Assembly (NCBI RefSeq): GCF_918797505.1
Contig: NC_092798.1
Span: 52,758,826-52,822,825 of the forward strand
Direction: 5' to 3'
Origin: Bemisia tabaci
Taxonomy: Eukaryota > Arthropoda > Insecta > Hemiptera > Aleyrodidae
DNA length: 64,000 nucleotides
The notes beneath the pieces are model-generated. The model ran no database searches, was not told where the DNA came from, and saw nothing but the letters and a program-made list of their open reading frames with translations. Below, one piece after another: positions 34,037 through 45,200 of the stretch. The position numbers and the translations under genes are program-made. Within the stretch, counting starts at the first letter, position 1. Each line of letters opens with the position of its first letter.

Positions 34037-34172
34037 GATTACATTTTGCGAAAAGGAACCACTATCTCTGGTTCTATCATAAAAGCACATCTCTATATAG
34101 GGAAACTAATAGCATGTATGTTGTTTCTAAAAATGGACTAAAAATAGTGATTCCTTATTGCAAAATGTAATA
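34037..34172. mobile_element. MITE family A, copy 5
   Basis: GATTACATTTTGCGAAAAGG / CCTTATTGCAAAATGTAAT inverted ends with the interior CTCTATATAGGGAAACTAAT. Confidence 0.85.
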
Positions 34173-34212
34173 CAGTTTAGGTTTTCGCTAACATTGAGGG
34201 GCTTGGAGGACA

Positions 34213-34469
34213 CACTGTTCAAAATCGAGGAATGGAATTCGGTGCTGGAGTCTATACAGCGCTCAAAAACCTCGAGTGATATGAGAGAGAAGTGAAATTA
34301 GCAACATGAAAGCGTGTGACACTCCGCAAAAAGAGTAGATTCCGCTCCGTAATAGTGTAAGTCACTCTGTAAGAAGAATAGATTCCGACTCGCATTCATA
34401 TCACTCGGGATTTTTGGGCGCGCTAATTAGACCCCGGTACAGAGTTTCACTACACAATTTTTGACAGTG
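34213..34469. mobile_element. MITE family N, copy 1 (CACTGTT ends)
   Basis: CACTGTTCAAAATCGAGGAA starts and ACACAATTTTTGACAGTG ends the element. Inside, CGAGTGATATGAGAG and CATTCATATCACTCG form a second inverted pair around GCGTGTGACACTCC. Confidence 0.75.
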
Positions 34470-34573
34470 CAAGGCGCAGTACAAGTTGATATAGCTCCAT
34501 TATAAGCTTCGATTGAACCGATAAACGACGTTGTTAGTCTATTGGTAAGGATCGTCCATCTGAAAGAGCCTCG

Positions 34574-34605
34574 CCAAAAAGGGGTGTTTTCCAGCCCCTT
34601 TTTGG
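34574..34605. repeat. Short perfect hairpin
   Basis: CCAAAAAGGGG and CCCCTTTTTGG, 11 bp, separated by 10 bases. No T-run follows; role unknown. Confidence 0.6.
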
Positions 34606-35244
34606 ATACCCGAGTTGGTCAACCGGACAAGGCGCAAATGAAAGCTTATGGTAAGGCAAACTTCCAGGCAACGTTCTAACTTGAAGTGACCTCTCGTTCA
34701 GGCTGTTCAGCGTTACGAATTTTTCATTTTGATGTGCTTAAATCAAAGAATTCTGGACTATTAGTCCAGTGCATCACAGTTAAACAGACTTGTGCTTCGG
34801 TCTACAGGCTGAATACTACCCTGAGATCGTATAGGAAACGCAATGAAAGACCATCGTAAACTTTTCGAAGCTGTGTTTTCAATTTTTTGTTTATTTTTTT
34901 AACACAAAATGAGGGTATTTTCGAGATTTTGCGGAAAACGTACCTTCATGGGCTATAACTCTGACGAGTATTCATTATTCTGTAGTCGATCAAATGCGGT
35001 CATTGAAAGTAAAATTGGAATGAATCATCGCTGATCGAAGACATTGAGAGAATTGAATCCTCCAATTTTCCACTTCGTCCTTAGTAAACAAGGGAACAGG
35101 AAGCCCTGAATACATAAAATGCCATGAGAAACTCCACATTTTTTAACTTTTTCGCGAATCCTCCCCTGAGTCCCTCTTACCTTAACGGCCCATTCCAAAA
35201 TCGAGCCCTTATCGATACCCTCTTTTACATTGCAGTATAATTTG
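34606..35244. other. Unassigned DNA
   Basis: AT-rich with no clear gene; some sequence may be a diverged left part of a family I element. Confidence 0.3.
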
Positions 35245-35335
35245 ATACTCATTAGAGTTCATATTTTTAACTCTAATGCAATATTTGGGAATTTTTGACC
35301 TTGATTTCTGCCCGGAGTTATGTGGGTGGACTCAT
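35245..35335. repeat. Fragment of MITE family I
   Basis: ACTCATTAGAGTTCATATTT..GGTGGACTCATCC matches the right half of the copy at 44.8 kb. Confidence 0.5.
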
Positions 35336-35399
35336 CCTGTCTCTTGATAGGCCTAGTCGTCCATTCTCACAGTATCGGATGCTGCACTGAATCCTCCTC

Positions 35400-35790
35400 C
35401 CCGATGAAAAGACGGCGGATTTGGCAAGGCGGTGGCGGGGATGTCTGGCGGAGAGTGAGTGCGCGCCTGCGCCTAGCTCCGAGAAAAGTGGGGGGGGGGA
35501 TGAAGGGGGGCATCCGCACGCTTTGCTGAATAATGCAACAATTATTTATCAGATCATTGATGGTGAGCCGCCTCGTCCGTTGGACGGAGCCGGCCGTGGA
35601 GCCGCAGGTCCGCAGGTCCCGCGGGATCCGCAATTGGGGAGCGATAAACCAGTTCTCGGCCGGAAACCAGTGCAGCGCCATCCCTAAATTTACCGCGCCT
35701 GCCCTCTCCGCTGTCCCGCGTGACGCACTCAGGCGCCAAGCCGCGCGCCGACGACGCCCCCCCCCCCCCCCCCCAGGGGCTTCGCAGAAA
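35400..35790. other. GC-rich patch with G10 and C18 runs
   Basis: Contains a G-tract near 35490 and an 18-base C-tract near 35758-35775. Open frames (69-107 codons) overlap on both strands and are not supported as genes. Confidence 0.4.
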
Positions 35791-35896
35791 TCCCGTCACT
35801 ATATGCGAATCTATTCCGGAAGGAAGCTGACATGGAGGTATCCAACGACATGGTAAAATAGTTAGGTGGCCTATGTTGCGTCCATTGAACTGGTGG

Positions 35897-35960
35897 AACG
35901 AATTAGATGGAATAGAAACAGCTAATCACCATTGGCTGTTTTAATCGTATCTAATTCGTT
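35897..35960. repeat. 64-base hairpin
   Basis: AACGAATTAGAT and ATCTAATTCGTT pair perfectly (12 bp), then after a partly paired 7-base internal loop AAACAGCTAAT pairs with ATTGGCTGTTT (one T-G wobble) around a 4-base loop. Either a palindromic MITE remnant or a small RNA precursor. Confidence 0.6.
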
Positions 35961-35983
35961 GTTATGTTTAAAATACATATATT

Positions 35984-36006
35984 CAGTTAGTTAGTTAGTT
36001 AGTTAC
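35984..36006 (+). repeat. TTAG microsatellite
   Basis: About five tandem TTAG units. It is not the insect telomere repeat (TTAGG). Confidence 0.7.
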
Positions 36007-36170
36007 GACGATAAGCAACTAGGATATTTACGTCGGAGACCAGGACTATTACCTTAAATTTAAGATTTACTTCCTTAAAGAGCTTAGTTACACTTACGTT
36101 ACACTTTAAGTATATTTTAGCAGAAAAGAATTGCTCGGCCTCTGAACACATTGCAGCAGTGTGTTGTTTG

Positions 36171-36196
36171 TTTTTTTTTTTTTTTTTTTTTTTTTT
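36171..36196 (+). repeat. Poly(T) run, 26 bases
   Basis: Uninterrupted T run; length may be uncertain in assembly. Confidence 0.8.
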
Positions 36197-37200
36197 CTTA
36201 TAAGTGAAAAAATCAATTTCCTCAGGAGAAATTTAGGATTGCATTAGTTATTCACTTAATGTCAGTCGTAGAGAGCTGGCATCGACATCGTCGGGTTATG
36301 CTTTTGCATAATTTACCACGAGGAAACATTTTTAGGCAGCTCAAGAGAAAAAAACCTCGAATCGGTACACCAATGATATGTTCTAGCCTACCTCGAAAAC
36401 TGAAGGCAAAAAAGTTGTGTGCATGACCTGGATGCCTCTCTTTTTTGCCGACACATGCAGCCACTTCTTCAGTGAGAAAATGTAGCCAAAATCAGTCCAC
36501 CTTTATTAGGCGTTGCCTAGTTTCAACCCATATTTTCTTTCTCTTTTAACTGGAAACGAAACAATATTCTGACTTGGAGTTTTGCACGTGCATTCCTTTT
36601 ACACTTACATGTAATATTTTACTTTCAAGAGTAACTCTTAAACTAAAGTGCAAATGAGATAAGAGTGCGGAGTCTACAATATATTGTCTCTCTTTTCAAC
36701 ATAGATATTCAAACATACACGATGTGACCAAAATCATAAATGGTGACGCGATCGGCACCGCGCCGCGCCGCGCCGCCGCGGTGTCGGCCAATGTCTCGTT
36801 CAGTGTGAACAGACCCCAAGACCGCGTCCGACGAAAGCTCACATGATACGGGTGCGACCTGCGAGGCGCATGTTCTGCGATTAGTTAGCCGCTCACTAAG
36901 AAAGAGTCTTTTTCTTTTTTATTGATCTTCAGCTGGAACCACCCCCTCATTCCTCTGCCTCCCTCCCGGTTCACACACCCCTGACCCGCTGCTCGGTCAC
37001 CCCCTCCCTCGGCCCCCCTCTCCGGCTTGCACGAGCACGAGGTTAAATAGTTGTAGTTCACCGACGCCTCCAACACGCCTCGCGCGCCTCCAGTCCCCCA
37101 GGGGTGGGCGCAGGATTTTCCGGGTCGACAACGATTCGCATCCCCGCGGTGAAACCGCGCATCTCCCTATGCCGCGTTCCGGGTCTTCCGTTGTTCTTGC
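36197..37200. other. Unassigned DNA with a CG-only patch
   Basis: 36745-36785 is made of CGCCGCG units and forms an imperfect hairpin (CGGCACCGCG / CGCGGTGTCGG). GC-rich sequence continues to about 37160. No gene recognised. Confidence 0.4.
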
Positions 37201-37218
37201 CGAGGATGAGTACTCACA

Positions 37219-37455
37219 CTGCGGGCAGATTATTGAAATTGATGCACAAAGCTAATCAAAGAGAAAATGGAACGATCCTCGTGGTTCAAACGGGTGGTTG
37301 TTATACAAACGGGAAAATTATGGACTAAATATTATTACGAGCATATCGTCGAAACTGAAAAATAAAGCTACAGACAAAGAATGCGATGAAAAATGGAACG
37401 AACCTATTGGTTGAAAAGGGTGATTTTTATAGACTAAAGAAATTAAGATAGACTT
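37219..37455. repeat. Fragmented MITE family J, two left-end pieces
   Basis: GCGGGCAGATTATTGAAATT at 37220 starts one piece, and AAAGCTACAGACAAAGAATG..TGGAACGAACC..TTTTTATAGACTAA at 37364-37430 repeats the next part of the family, so two partial copies lie head to tail. Confidence 0.6.
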
Positions 37456-37496
37456 TTTAAGTGGTTCTGTTTTTTCAATTTTTCCGTGAAAAATTG

Positions 37497-37785
37497 GAAA
37501 AGTCATCGTTTCCCTCACGAAAGAACGTAATAACATCTCAACGTTGCCACATTTTCTCACGCAATTTTTTTTTTTACCAAGAGAATCTTGCTATTTCTAA
37601 CCAAAATTACACTTACTTACACTTTCTTAAGATTTCGTGCAAAAATCAGAAAAATTTCTACGAATATTGAGCACTTGAATTTTTGTGTAAAATTGAATCG
37701 TTTGAGTCAATTTTGCAACCTTGGAATAGAGAAACGTTCCTCCGTCCGAGACACGACGAAGTTTAGAAAATTTGGCAACATAGTG
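37497..37785 (+). repeat. Repeat family E, copy 1
   Basis: TCACGAAAGAACGTAATAAC..AACGTTGCCACATTTTCTC..TTCGTGCAAAAATCAGAAAA..TTTTGCAACCTTGGAATAG. Parallels the copy at 47.25 kb, and its GTTGCCA..TTTGGCAAC frame resembles family D. Confidence 0.7.
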
Positions 37786-38839
37786 TCCAAGCACAATGTG
37801 ATATTTCGGTCAGAAGGTGAGGACATGAGCGGGAAATTTTGAAACACCGCGATCGAGACCTGTGGTTGATAGTTTCATCATCGTTATGCATCTTGAGCAT
37901 AGATGAAAAAAAAGTTGCATTTAGAGAGAAGTAGGAGAGAGGCGTCCCCTGATATTTTGTGAAACTAAAAGTTTACATGTCATGGTTGTGAGGGCAACGC
38001 ACTAGAGGCTGTGCGGTCCTCAGCTCCGATGTCTAGGACTAGATGAAAAGTATTCCCTCAACACAGCGGGCCCGCGACCCATCCAATTCCTTTTCCTTGC
38101 AAAGCCACGCTTCCACAGGGATCGTGCGACACAAAATCAACCGCGCAGCAAAACCAGAGGTAATATATTTTAGAGACCCCGCGCTAAAAATATAGGCGAT
38201 GTTAGGAATGTAAGGGAGCGTTCATAAATTATACATACCTCGCTTTTTGGTCGATTTTGACCACCCTGCTCCTTGTAATTTTTGGGGACGTAAGTTTCAT
38301 GTAAAACAACATGTAACATGTAAAAGCAAAATAACGTAACACTCTGCCAGAAAACCCCTCCTCTCCCTTAAATCCTTTCGTAATTTTTAAACGGCCCCTA
38401 AAATTGAGGGAGGAAAAAGTTAGATTCGGACGCCAACGCTACTATTTGTCCAACGACGCTTGATGAGCTATTTATTGAATATAGCATTCTCGCATTCTCC
38501 GAACAGTGACTGATGAATGTCGGGGTTAGAAAATTGGGCTAGGGTTGCTAAAACAATTCGTGACCTTTCAGTCAAAATATTACAAGCGCCATGCAACATT
38601 TCAAAATGCCCTCCCCATTTTAATTTTTTACAGAGAAATTATTCAACGAAGCTGTCCGAAAATTTCACTGAATTTTCTTTGTGCTGCCGATAAAATTCAG
38701 TGAAATTTTCAAACAGATTCACCCCACAATTTGTCTGTAAAAAAATGGAATAGCGGCGGAAAGAAATGTCGCATGGTTCTTGTGATACTTACGCCGGAAG
38801 GTGATGAATTGCGTGAGTCTTTGGTCCTCAGTCATCAAT
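37786..38839. other. Unassigned DNA with a 19-bp hairpin at 38658-38710
   Basis: GAAAATTTCACTGAATTTT and its perfect reverse complement AAAATTCAGTGAAATTTTC are separated by 15 bases. The flanks TTTTTTACAG / CTGTAAAAAAAT are also inverted, so this may be the core of a larger palindrome (about 38625-38750). Nothing else recognised. Confidence 0.5.
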
Positions 38840-38961
38840 TCGTTGCTTGGCTGACATAAGGACGTAACTACAGATTGAGATGAGCTCGGAAAAGCATTGA
38901 CTTGTATGGAATACAGGGTTCATTGCAGAGTGTAGTTACGTTCTTATGTCAGGTAGGCGAC
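38840..38961. mobile_element. MITE family C copy
   Basis: TTGCTTGGCTGACATAAGGA..CGTAACTAC and GTAGTTACGTTCTTATGTCA..GGTAGGCGAC are inverted ends. Confidence 0.75.
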
Positions 38962-39130
38962 AAAATGACGACTCTGAGCATATCTATATAGGCAAAATCC
39001 CGCGACCAAGTGCAATAACTTGAAAAATTTACGTTTTCACCCACTTTTTTCGACGCAAATACCCGTATCAGTGCTAATTAAGAGGTAGTTTCAATATCTC
39101 TACAGTCGATTAATTTCGCGCGGACAACTT
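38962..39130. other. Unassigned DNA
   Basis: No recognised content. Confidence 0.3.
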
Positions 39131-39265
39131 CGCATCACACGGAGCTTGTGGAAGTGTGGCTTAGACACGAGGATTGAACCCCAGCCACCGCTTGGTTATA
39201 CAAACGCAGTCACTGATGCTCTACAAATCGGGAGCATTGCCATTCGAATCAGGGATGAAAACCCA
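39130..39265 (-). repeat. Possible tRNA-derived (SINE-like) fragment
   Basis: On the minus strand TTTGTAGAGCATCAGTGACT is D-arm-like and GGGGTTCAATCCTCG is a near-match to the polymerase III B box. A full cloverleaf cannot be drawn. One copy seen. Confidence 0.3.
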
Positions 39266-40621
39266 TCAAATTCCCGCGCCGCCATGCTGTCATATCGCTC
39301 CATATTACAAAGCTCATTGTATTATTTGTATTGCTGAGTTGTTTTCAAAGAATGGTTTGCCTTTTTTCAAACGAAACCTTCGGCTGTGTAAAATGAGTGT
39401 CACTTAATGCCATGTCTCCGAACGATGTAACTTTTTCACTGAGTTTTGAGCATCGGGAGAGAAATGATGATCTCAATGCGGCAAGCTGAAAATCAAACTT
39501 TTTCAGGAATGGATCTAGAATCTTTGCAACTATACTACAGTGTGGAGCATTTTCTCTAGCCTGTTCCTTAAAAATTGAAGGCGAAGCGAATAATAATTAA
39601 TTTGACACGCGAGAAGCGATGGATACACCGAATTTTCAAATACGAAATACTATATTGCAGCGCGAAGTAATATTCTTGCCTATCCATGAAATTTTAGGCG
39701 CAATAACGCAAAAAGTTCGGTTTCATGAACCGTGAGCACGATGCACTGTACACCGAGAAAAAAATTTGCTGAAATAACATCCCCAATGTTACTTCACCAC
39801 TTTTTTTGTCGGTGAATCGACCGTGCTATTCGGTTCGTGTGGTGCGTATTATCGGTTTTAGGTACCTTATTCTCGATTCATGCAACCGACCTTTCAAACC
39901 TAGCCGAATTATAGAAACATTTCAACAGCATGGATACTTTCGGCACTTTTTCTCTAGGTGCGAATAGGCAAAAAGAAAGGGGAATAATCGGAATTTTGAC
40001 ACCACTCAAAATCCCACGCCGATTTGGCTTCCTCTGATGATATTCCAGTCAAAGAACGGTTCTTTGCGCCCGTTTTGAGATTCAAGCGCAGAAATCACGG
40101 AAAAAAGGACGAACTCGGGAGCAAATTCGGCGACATGGCAGCTAGATATGAGCTCGGTGGTGGCGGATCAAAATACCCATTGCACGATGCGCGATGCGTT
40201 CTGAAAACAAAGCCACTAGAAAACGCCTGGGCCTGGGCTCATCAATAGGTGAAGAGCTCGAATTACTGTTTGCCTTTTCCCAGCGCCAGCGCCATCGAGC
40301 AGCCTCGTGAGCTGATGAGCTGGTGAGCCGCAACTCACGCAAAGGCAGCTCCACGCCAAAGGCAGCTCCACTTCCACACCTCAGACAAAAATTGGGAACC
40401 TCGATTTTCCGGCCTCGTGCCTACCCTCAGCCCCCTCCCCCTCCATTTCAGTCTATTTCAGATATTTCAGTCGGACGTCGACGCAAATACACGGCTCTAT
40501 CCAGCAGCGGTTATCTTATAATGCCGCCTTTTCAGCTCGCTCGTGCTCAAAGTGGATGATTTTGTGGTCTGCAGGTAAAGCGTTTGTAGTGCAAACGATT
40601 AAAAGTATTCCTTTTTTATGT
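39266..40621. other. Unassigned DNA
   Basis: No recognised gene. AAAGGCAGCTCCAC is duplicated in tandem at about 40341-40372. Confidence 0.35.
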
Positions 40622-40991
40622 CACTGTTCAAAGTTTCGGAGTGAAATTCTATACCGGAGTGTATAGTGTATACGGCGCCCAAAAACCCTAGGTGATATGA
40701 ATGCGGAGCGGAATCTACTCTTTTTACAGGGTGTGACACGCTTTTATGGCGCTACTTTCACTTCGCACTCATATCACCAGCAATTTGGCAACACCGGAAG
40801 TCCTCCATTTAAATCTATGTTAAATAATTGATTCTTGTCGGAGCACCTGGCCCTTCTAAGAATCGATATATTTCCATAGGTTTTAACGGAGAAAATGAAC
40901 ATTGCCAATTTTCTGGATCCGCCAATGCACGAGATTTTTGGACGCACTTTAGACTCTGACACAGAATTCCACTCCTCGATTATTAACAGTG
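40622..40991. mobile_element. MITE family N, copy 2
   Basis: CACTGTTCAAAGTTTCGGAG starts and CTCCTCGATTATTAACAGTG ends it. The interior inverted pair TAGGTGATATGAATGC / GCACTCATATCACC surrounds GGGTGTGACACGC, as in copy 1. Confidence 0.75.
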
Positions 40992-41902
40992 CAGTTTACC
41001 TATTTTTGAAGTTTGCTCTACACTTATGGCTGCTGATTTTTCTCTTCTTACCTGTGTGATTATATCTAGTGAAAACGGTAGAGTAAGTCTATAGGAAGGT
41101 GTGACCAGTGGGTCTAATGAAGACCGATGGGATAAAAAAGAATGACCGCGGATTCAGGTGGGATCCGGCGTGAAGAGGCTGTTGGTACCCTTGCCACTTT
41201 AGAAGCATTAATTTTCGTGTTTTTTTTTTTAAATGTCATATACAAAATTGGTTTTAAAGCTGAGTCAATAATACACCTAAGTCATTTGAGTGAATATCAC
41301 AGTCACAGTAACACAGCCGAATGAAATATCATCATTGCACTTTTGAAAAATCCGCATTCAACGTTCGCCATTTTTTTTCTAAGAGCTCCATGGAGCCCAA
41401 GATGGCGAGGCTGGTCATGAAGGGATCCTCCAGTGGACATACTCTCCCTGTAAGCGTCGAAGTTGGACAAAATTTGGAAACTTTAAACGCTTATAACTCC
41501 GTGTATACAAAACTTTGAGGTTCTAAAAGTAGGTTCCATTGGTTTCCTCGTGAAGCTCTCTGCTACAAGCACCCCTTCAAATTTAAAATGTGACGAAGTA
41601 AACATCAAAATTTGCAGTTTTTGTCAAAAATTTAATGTCCAACCTTTCTGATTGACTCGATCCACTGTGCGGCGCTCTTACTTAGCACGGCATATAAGTT
41701 CACGGATACAACGTTGAGCTGTGTCCAAAGACCATACTTTGAGATGGCTGCGGAAATACTCTCGAATGACCCACAAATTAAGTCGTAAAATGGTTCGTTC
41801 ATTTATTTGGGAATATGCAGCAATTTTTCTAGCAAACTTACATTAGCATTGTACTTCTCATTAAAACTGAGATTTCTCAAATTCAGACACCGTATCCACC
41901 AG
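40992..41902. other. Unassigned DNA upstream of tRNA-Asp
   Basis: AT-rich; a right-end fragment of family D (TGTGCGGCGCTCTTACTTAGCACGG) lies at about 41668-41692. No gene recognised. Confidence 0.4.
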
Positions 41903-41974
41903 TCCTCGGTAGTATAGTGGTCAGTATCCCCGCCTGTCACGCGGGAGACCGGGGTTCGATTCCCCGCCGGGGAG
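41903..41974 (+). tRNA. tRNA-Asp (GTC)
   Basis: A complete 72-nt nuclear tRNA decoding aspartate GAC/GAU codons. Seen: a 7-bp acceptor stem (TCCTCGG with CCGGGGA, one T-G pair) and discriminator G; the D arm with the A box; a 5-bp anticodon stem CCCGC/GCGGG at 41929-41933 and 41941-41945; a 7-nt loop CTGTCAC with anticodon GTC at 41936-41938; and a T arm with the B box GGTTCGATTCC. There is no intron and no encoded CCA, as expected for a eukaryotic gene. A TTTT run begins seven bases downstream. The RNA polymerase III promoter elements are intact, so it looks functional. It stands alone with no other clear tRNA gene in the window and lies about 27 kb upstream of the omb start. Confidence 0.97.
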
Positions 41975-41980
41975 GATTCG

Positions 41981-41984
41981 TTTT
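41981..41984 (+). terminator. RNA polymerase III terminator of tRNA-Asp
   Basis: TTTT, the minimal polymerase III stop signal, starts seven bases after the mature 3' end. Confidence 0.75.
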
Positions 41985-42473
41985 ATAAACTCCATAACAG
42001 GTCCACTGTGAACTAAATTTTATTCCAAAAAATTCAAATTCCATCATAAATTGGACTATTCTTTTCCTCTGCAGCCCCGAAAAGCCCATGTAAATACAGA
42101 AGATTGCTATTGAATTCCAAAATGAAATAATCGCAAAAATGGTTCAATCATTTGAATTTCACGTCAACTTTTACAAACTAAGATTTTAGTAACACTCTAC
42201 AACCTGATGATGTGCAACTTCAAGCTGAGAGTTCCCCTAAATGTTTGCCTCGCCTCAAGCCTTTATTTTTGCATCGTGTTATTGACCTGTACCGATGGAA
42301 AGTTAGTGTCTTGCACCAGCAGTACAGCTGTTTTTAACTAAGCTCATTTACTCAGTGTTGCACACCAACTAGATTTGGTGCCATAACACGCCAACCACAG
42401 CTGGTTGTAGCGGCAATTAGGGCACAGAATCAACTATTCGGAGAAAAACACAAATGTAGTTCAGCACCAAGTA
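41985..42473. other. Unassigned DNA downstream of tRNA-Asp
   Basis: No repeat or gene recognised in about 490 bases. Confidence 0.35.
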
Positions 42474-42681
42474 CACTGAAAAAAAGGTTGGTAGAATTGA
42501 CCATTCCTTCACGCTGTATTTTACACAGCGTGAATTCAAAGTCGATTCTGCCAGAAGAATGGTTACCTGTACCAGTATATAATAACTTTTACCTTTTTTC
42601 TGGCAGAATTGACTCTGAATTCACGTTGTGTGAAATACAGCGTGAAGGAATGGTAAATTCTACCGATCTTTTCTCTCAGTG
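42474..42681. mobile_element. MITE family H, near-complete palindrome with TA target site
   Basis: CACTGAAAAAAAGGTTGGTA ... CTCAGTG, with TA immediately outside each end. Arms of about 85-90 bases repeat GAATGG, TTCACGCTGTATTT, AATTCA.AGTC and TTCTGCCAGAA. A 20-odd-base centre remains unpaired. The TA duplication again points to Tc1/mariner-type mobilisation. Confidence 0.93.
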
Positions 42682-42926
42682 TAACCGCGGTCCAGTTGGT
42701 CGGGAACGCTGCCTTTTTTTGGGTCTAGTATAATCAAGTATCCAAAAAAGAGGTAATTTCTGCGCGCAAGTCTCTTGCTTCCGTGCGCTAAGGTACCTTC
42801 CCCGCGAGGGGTCACAAATACCCACATTGCGGCAGGGCCTTGAAGCGAGAGCCACCTCGACATCATGAATGGAAGGTAAGTAAGATCATTTGCTCCAGAA
42901 GGGTCTGCCGCATTGGATGTTGGATC
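42682..42926. other. Unassigned DNA between elements
   Basis: About 245 bases; nothing recognised. Confidence 0.3.
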
Positions 42927-43184
42927 TATGCTGCCGAGCCGAGGAAGAACGCCGTATGAACATTCGAGAGTTGCTAGATCTCCTCCAATAAAATGTTTAT
43001 TTTTACGGAAATGTATGAATATCTTTTCTTGAAATGTTCAGGAACTTTAGGTGAACTTGCGAACAAAATTATTTAAAAAAACTGAAAGATAGATACTCAT
43101 AAAACCAGGAAATTCGTGTTTTATCAAAGGAAATTTGGCAACGCCGGAGGGTTCATACGGTGTTTCTCCTCAGCACTGCAGCAT
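42927..43184. mobile_element. MITE family D copy (complete)
   Basis: TATGCTGCCGAGCCGAGGAA..GAACATTCGAGAGTTGCTAG and AGGAAATTTGGCAACGCCGG..TTTCTCCTCAGCACTGCAGCAT. Confidence 0.85.
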
Positions 43185-43316
43185 GGGATGCCCTCAAAAA
43201 GCAGACCGGTTTGCGGGTGCGGGCTCAAAAAAAGAGACGAAAGCCGTGCGCATGCAGGAGAATCGGAATCAAGCGACTAGACAGAGGAGTCCAGAAAAAC
43301 AAGACGTGAAAAAACG

Positions 43317-43435
43317 TCGCTCGGCTGATGAAAGGGCGTAAGTATACTTAAAGATGAGCCCGGAAAAACGTTGAACTTTACGGATTAAAGGGTTCATTGC
43401 GGATGTATTCAAGTTTTTATGTCAGGAGGGAGACG
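43317..43435. mobile_element. MITE family C copy
   Basis: CGTCGCTCGGCTGATGAAAG..GATGAGCCCGGAA..GGGTTCATTGCG..TTTTTATGTCAGGAGGGAGACG. Confidence 0.65.
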
Positions 43436-43695
43436 GGAAGATGAGCCATTGAAGCTGCGGCGCGCGCCTTTTTAATTGCGCTAATAATACGAGAAGTGAG
43501 TCCAAGAAGAGAGACCCTTGGGGAGGCTTTGGGCCCTTTGATCAGCGGCCCCCGGACCCGCACGCAGGCCCACCGCAATGCGCAGGGATCGACGTCGCAA
43601 ATTGGGTCACGTAAATAACTTAATCAGGTTTTTGTAGATAGAAAATTCAAATTTCATCAAATTAAACAAAATTATACTGTGGGGCCATCCCTAAA

Positions 43696-43821
43696 TTGGA
43701 CGTATTTCTGTCTAGCGGAACTATGCGTGTTAATACGTGAGCCCTGGTATGCATATATTCTGATGGGTCTGAAGGCTCATGTCTAAATTCACATAGTTCC
43801 GATTGACAGCAATACGTCCAA
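43696..43821. mobile_element. MITE family B, copy 2
   Basis: TTGGACGTATTTCTGTCTAG..CGTGAGCCCTGG..GAAGGCTCATGTC..GACAGCAATACGTCCAA, with both terminal TTGGACGTAT motifs intact. Confidence 0.88.
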
Positions 43822-44763
43822 TAACGGAACGCTCGAGGGAGGGAGCAGAGGAGAGTGTTACGTCATTTTGTTTTGACGTGTCAAAGGATAGGGACCTAGT
43901 GATAGGGACCTGTGCCCGTAGTGGGACGGATTTTTGGACGCCAGTTTGCTAGCATTGCACATTTAAATGAGAGCTCAAAATACAAAACTTTGACATTTTC
44001 TTGTGAGTTGATATGGTTGAAAGGAAAAAGGGGAAAAATTCCGGTGGACTGTATCTACTAATCAAGAATGCAATAATTAGAAATTACTGAACAAGCTCAT
44101 TGGTTGCATGAAAATTACTCCATCGTCACTGATAAACGCAGAAGAATGATCGGAAATTCGGCATCCACGCGTCTTCTTCCCTTGAATTTTTTCTCACTTG
44201 GTAAATGCACGCCGCGCCGACGCAGTCGTTCGGGATACTAATTAATATGAATGATAGACAGAGAGCGGTAGAACAGAAGAGAGAGAGAGATGTTGTTTAT
44301 ACCGGAAATGTAATTTGGTTTCCATGGTAACCTTCAGAATCGGCGGCTCTGGGCGATTTCCAAAGCGGGCCCCCTGTCGATTCCCCTTTCACACCGGATC
44401 CACTCCATAGGTAAAAAACCGCGGTGAAGGGCGGGAGGAGGAGGGGGGGGGAACGGCTTTTGTGGATTCATAAAGAAGTCGGCGCATTTAATCTTATTCT
44501 TGGCGCATTCTACGTTTCATTCCCTCTTGTTCGAGATTTGAATCTTGCGAGCTCATAGTTTTTCTCCCTTCATATTTTCTGCCGCATTCTTGATTTCCTC
44601 TGTCCGAGCCGAAGCACAGGTACTTTCGCTAATATTGCGGACTCAATGATGTGCAAAAAAAAAAATTGGAGGGTCCCCTGCTCTCAATTGGGGCGGCGAG
44701 CGGCGCTCTGGGGTAATACAAACGTGGCCTGAACTGTATGTAACAAGGTGGTAAATTGATGTT
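43822..44763. other. Unassigned DNA with GA-rich and G-run tracts
   Basis: (GA)n at 44278-44292 and a G-tract at 44429-44450. No gene recognised. Confidence 0.35.
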
Positions 44764-44959
44764 GGGTCCACACCATTTTGCGGAAAAAAACAAAGCTAAA
44801 ATGTACGCAAATTTCAGTCTGAATCAAAAATTTGAATTCTAAGTTGAACACTTTCCCCCCACGGTCTTGTACTGGTACTCATTAGAGTTCAAATTTTTTA
44901 CTCTAATTGAAAATTATGGACTTTTTTGCTTTGTTTTCCCCGCAAAATGGTGTGGATCC
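44764..44959. mobile_element. MITE family I, copy 1
   Basis: GGGTCCACACCATTTTGCGG..AACAAAGC and GCTTTGTTTTCCCCGCAAAATG..GTGTGGATCC are inverted ends; the interior has ATTAGAGTTCAAATTTTTTA, itself mirrored by TACTCTAAT. Confidence 0.85.
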
Positions 44960-45145
44960 TGCATCATTTTACCACTTGTTTCACATATTCAAATAATTTA
45001 AAAACTCAAAATAAGTGCACTATCTCAAGCAAAGAGCTCTGGCGCCTAAGTAAATATTTTTACATTAGATTTTTAAACGTTTAGTTTATGCGCAACATTA
45101 AGAAAAAAGTATGAAGCACGGTGCTAGAAGTAAGATGAGACCACA

Positions 45146-45200
45146 AGCCTACTTGATTTTTGACACGGTGATGCTATTGGGTGAAGATAACCGGTCATAG
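45146..45200. repeat. Fragment of MITE family G
   Basis: CCACAAGCCTACTTGATTTT..ACGGTGATGCTATTGGGTGA matches one end of family G. Confidence 0.55.

Noticed and set aside
33441..34141. 140-150 codon frames in the 33.7-34.1 kb GC-rich patch
   Set aside because: One begins in the family F end and the other ends in a family A element; no conserved protein features.
35984..36006. TTAG repeat as an interstitial telomere tract
   Set aside because: The unit is TTAG, not the insect telomeric TTAGG, and only about five copies are present.
36745..36785. CG-only hairpin as a structured RNA
   Set aside because: It is simple CGCCGCG sequence with many equivalent foldings; no flanking promoter or terminator.
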